From positions 1 through 5,600 of the forward strand of contig JAFGLK010000596.1 in NCBI GenBank assembly GCA_016928125.1: 5,600 nucleotides of DNA, in the 5' to 3' direction. The first letter of the stretch is position 1; each line of letters starts with the position of its first letter. This document shows, in pieces, positions 3,433 to 5,600 of the stretch. The position numbers and the translations under genes are program-made. The notes under the pieces are model-generated. The model was not told the DNA's origin. It did no database searches and saw only the letters and a program-made list of their open reading frames with translations. Origin of the DNA: Anaerolineae bacterium. GTDB lineage: Bacteria; Chloroflexota; Anaerolineae; UBA1429.

Positions 3433-5600
3433 CTAGGAGCAGGCTTTGCACCTGAGGACGGTGAGCGCACTGGGAAGCAAAAGGCGCGATTCGCCCTCTG
3501 GTGTCAGCAGGCGGCGATCGGCGGCAGCGTCGTAGAGGCCGACCTCAAGTGTGGCGCTGCCCTCGAAGCCTGGGTCGACCCAAAGGATGGTATGGGAGTC
3601 GGCGATATACTCTCCAGGCACCCAGCCTGTGGTCGGGCGTTCACCCTGGACAGGCGGCCCGTCGTGCTGGGCAATCAGGCGCTCGGTCTCATCCAGAAGA
3701 TGGACAAAGACCACGTACTGGCTTTCGGTGCTGTCTTCGACCCGCCAATAGAGCGTGAGTGACCAGGGCTCGCCCGCTGTCAATGTCAGGCTCTCCAGAT
3801 CGTAGCCCACCAAGGTGGCCAGGCCGCCCAGAGGTTCCTCGAGCGCGACTTGGGCGTCCGGCGCCTGGAATGTGCGCGGCACCGCCTGCACCTCGATGCT
3901 CGACAAGACGAACGGATCCTCACCCTCTACCTCCACGAACACCGTCGCAGGGCCGCCGCTGATGTCGGTTGGTACGATCAAGTCGTGCCAGCTGAGCACC
4001 ACCTCATCCGACGACCAGTCGCTCGTGGGATAGGCGCCATAGATGGGCGGGGCAGGCTCACGAACCAGGGTCTGCCCATCCCGCTCGAGGCCGATCTCTA
4101 TCCAGTAGTCAGGCAGCGGCGCGGCCGAGGTGCGTTGCCATTCGAGCAGCAGCGAGAGTTCCTCGCCCGTGTCGATCGTCTCTCGCGTAAACCCAAAGGC
4201 CCGCAGCGCCAGCCCGGGGGCCAACTCCTCCGGCTCGGGCAATGTCTCCAGTCCCAGCGCCTCGCGATCGATGGATCTCCCGCTGCGGCCGAGAGCCGGG
4301 GCCAGGTCAATGAGATCCAGGCTGTAGCGCTTGCCAGCGGGTGCGCCGACCTCATCGAGCACGTCGAGCCCGCTGGGATCATCCGCGTGATAGACGCCGA
4401 GCTGCAGGGCGTAGGACAGCGACGCAATGCCCGGGCCAAGGCGCAAGGTGTGATACGTGTCCAAAAACGCATCGGAGGGCCATGCACTCGTGCCAGCGCC
4501 TGTCGCGTCATAGAGGATACTATCGTCTCGGGCCACGCTACGGCCTTTGACATCCACCAGTTCGAGGACCAGGCTACAGTCCTGGTCGAGCGGTGCGTCC
4601 TTGCGCCAGGTCAGGGCCACGGAGAGCGCCTCGTCCGCTGGCGCCCAGGTATCTGCGGACACGCCCACGAGACGCAGAGGCCCAAAGTTGACGTTCGCCG
4701 CGCGGGCCAACTCGGGCAGGGGCTCGGCATCCAGGGCATAGAGTGCGACGCTGTAGCCCGGCAGACGCTCGGCATGAAGCCATGTGCCCGAGCGCTCTAG
4801 CAGAAAGGGCAGCACACCCCGGTGATCGGTCGTCCCCTGGTGCCATCTCACGAGAGCTGCACGCCCCGTTTCGGGGAGCATCGCATCCAATTGGACGAGC
4901 ATATCTTTGGGATAGGCACCCACATTCAGATAGTGGATGTCCAGACCGCTATCTGCAAGATAGTAGCGTAGCGCCCAGTCGTCGTTGTCCACCCAAACGA
5001 GGGCGCCTTGAGGCAGCTCGGAGCTCAGATAGGCAGCCGTGGCGCGGGCATCATCGCGTCGATAGTAGCCGTCGCGGAGCAGGGCCCGGGTGGCCAGACC
5101 ATACGTTGCGAACCAAAGAGAGAGGAGCGGAAGAGCCACAAGCGCGCCGTAGCGCATGGGTCCCCCGCGAGGTCTGAGGCTCACCAGAGCCATCAAGCCT
5201 CGCCCGACGAGCAATACGACCGGGATGATGAGCATCAGCGCATAGCGCGGATGGTAGCCGGGCCGCAGCCACATCAAGCCAAAGACGAGCAGGCCCGAAC
5301 CAAGGCCTACGGCCAGCAGGTAGATCACACTGACGCGGCGGCGATCCCAGATGGCCAGCCCCAACGCCAGGGCCAGAAAGGCAACCAGGGCCCATTGGGT
5401 CAGGGCGGCATATAGGCTCTCGCGCCCGTACAGGGCCAGATGCCCGCCCATCAGAAAGGACCAGGTCTCGCGGGTGAATGCCAGAGGGGCGGGAGGCTGG
5501 GCCCGGAGGGCCGCGTGTGTGGCGAAACGGCGCCACGCGATCCCCAGCCAGGGCAGGAAGGCTAGCGCCACGGCGACCTGGCTCAGCGCCCACGACCGGA
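3433..5600 (-). CDS. GT39/PMT/ArnT-like membrane glycosyltransferase with C-terminal beta-sandwich repeats (partial, N-terminus off window)
   Basis: The frame is open to the right edge, nine codons beyond the GTG at 5571, with no stop. The true start lies outside the window and that GTG is internal. Counting from it, 712 residues remain. Five membrane segments are visible: one at the window edge, then about 57-75, 80-101, 111-131 and 139-160. The loop RPGYHPRY (103-110) is typical of the GT-C/GT39 families, which move a sugar from a polyprenyl-phosphate donor at the outer face of the membrane. The catalytic acidic residues of the first external loop would be upstream and are not visible. Arg/Lys placement (WDRRR, SLRPRGGPMR) puts the tail outside. 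Residues about 170-280 form a soluble domain resembling the one following the membrane part of such proteins. Three divergent beta-sandwich modules follow. The tail ends in a CxxC (C708, C711). Acceptor and sugar cannot be told. Confidence 0.82.
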   Translation of the reverse strand, partial: RSWALSQVAVALAFLPWLGIAWRRFATHAALRAQPPAPLAFTRETWSFLMGGHLALYGRESLYAALTQWALVAFLALALGLAIWDRRRVSVIYLLAVGLGSGLLVFGLMWLRPGYHPRYALMLIIPVVLLVGRGLMALVSLRPRGGPMRYGALVALPLLSLWFATYGLATRALLRDGYYRRDDARATAAYLSSELPQGALVWVDNDDWALRYYLADSGLDIHYLNVGAYPKDMLVQLDAMLPETGRAALVRWHQGTTDHRGVLPFLLERSGTWLHAERLPGYSVALYALDAEPLPELARAANVNFGPLRLVGVSADTWAPADEALSVALTWRKDAPLDQDCSLVLELVDVKGRSVARDDSILYDATGAGTSAWPSDAFLDTYHTLRLGPGIASLSYALQLGVYHADDPSGLDVLDEVGAPAGKRYSLDLIDLAPALGRSGRSIDREALGLETLPEPEELAPGLALRAFGFTRETIDTGEELSLLLEWQRTSAAPLPDYWIEIGLERDGQTLVREPAPPIYGAYPTSDWSSDEVVLSWHDLIVPTDISGGPATVFVEVEGEDPFVLSSIEVQAVPRTFQAPDAQVALEEPLGGLATLVGYDLESLTLTAGEPWSLTLYWRVEDSTESQYVVFVHLLDETERLIAQHDGPPVQGERPTTGWVPGEYIADSHTILWVDPGFEGSATLEVGLYDAAADRRLLTPEGESRLLLPSALTVLRCKACS
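3457..4686 (-). repeat. Three divergent beta-sandwich modules in the transferase tail
   Basis: Protein-level repeats lie at residues about 296-420, 452-565 and 583-705, counted from the GTG at 5571. Each has a hydrophobic strand ending in an aromatic core motif: SVALTWRKD (317), SLLLEWQRT (473) and SLTLYWRVE (604). Some 30-40 residues later each has a Ser/Thr-rich turn with Trp: TSAWPSD (361), PTSDWSSDE (515) and PTTGWVPGE (646). The third copy also keeps the VFVHLLDE and VGLYD strands most clearly. Copies are too diverged to show as DNA repeats. They look like extracytoplasmic Ig-like or carbohydrate-binding folds; that function is inferred. Confidence 0.6.

Noticed and set aside
3850..4800. 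Long plus-strand open frame (316 codons) opposite the glycosyltransferase gene
   Set aside because: It lies wholly antisense to a gene with clear domains, has no recognisable motifs and no ribosome binding site that I could see. Long antisense frames are expected in GC-rich coding DNA.
5569..5571. GTG at 5571 as the start of the glycosyltransferase
   Set aside because: The frame stays open to the window edge and the preceding codons continue a membrane segment, so the gene starts outside the window.

Overview
This window looks like chromosomal DNA from a GC-rich bacterium, most plausibly a Chloroflexota (Anaerolineae-type) genome. That assignment is inferred from gene style: a GT39-like transferase with a long tail of beta-sandwich repeats, and a GNAT acetyltransferase fused to NEW3-like and sugar-enzyme-like beta domains. 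It does not rest on a marker gene. I see no mobile element, CRISPR array, tRNA or rRNA.

All recognisable genes lie on the minus strand, so the window reads from right to left. (1) From 5600 to 3433 is the C-terminal part of a polytopic membrane glycosyltransferase (GT-C fold, PMT/ArnT/GT39-like). Five visible membrane segments are followed by a large, probably extracytoplasmic region with three divergent copies of a beta-sandwich module; the N-terminus is cut by the window. (2) After a 105-base gap comes mtaB (3327-2014), a complete radical-SAM methylthiotransferase for ms2t6A at position 37 of tRNA. (3) From 2013 to 1641 is a 373-base non-genic stretch rich in signals. It holds a short terminator-like hairpin for mtaB, an overlapping sigma70-type promoter, a 26-codon leader ORF with a near-perfect Shine-Dalgarno sequence, two hairpins, a strong intrinsic terminator and a further hairpin. 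(4) From 1640 past position 1 is a GNAT acetyltransferase with a long beta-rich C-terminal extension, truncated by the window.

The best candidate for something undescribed is the leader between mtaB and the GNAT gene. A 7-base segment inside the leader ORF (1841-1847, minus-strand GGACCCC) is perfectly complementary to the 5' arm of the terminator (1773-1779, GGGGTCC). The two alternatives, terminator or closing helix of a three-way junction, exclude each other. This is the architecture of translation-coupled transcription attenuation, here placed ahead of an unusual acetyltransferase fusion. The leader peptide has no run of a single amino acid, so the controlling signal is unknown.

The genes do not form an obvious single pathway. 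mtaB is a housekeeping tRNA-modification gene. The membrane transferase and the acetyltransferase fusion may both act on glycans or envelope compounds, but nothing in the sequence links them directly.
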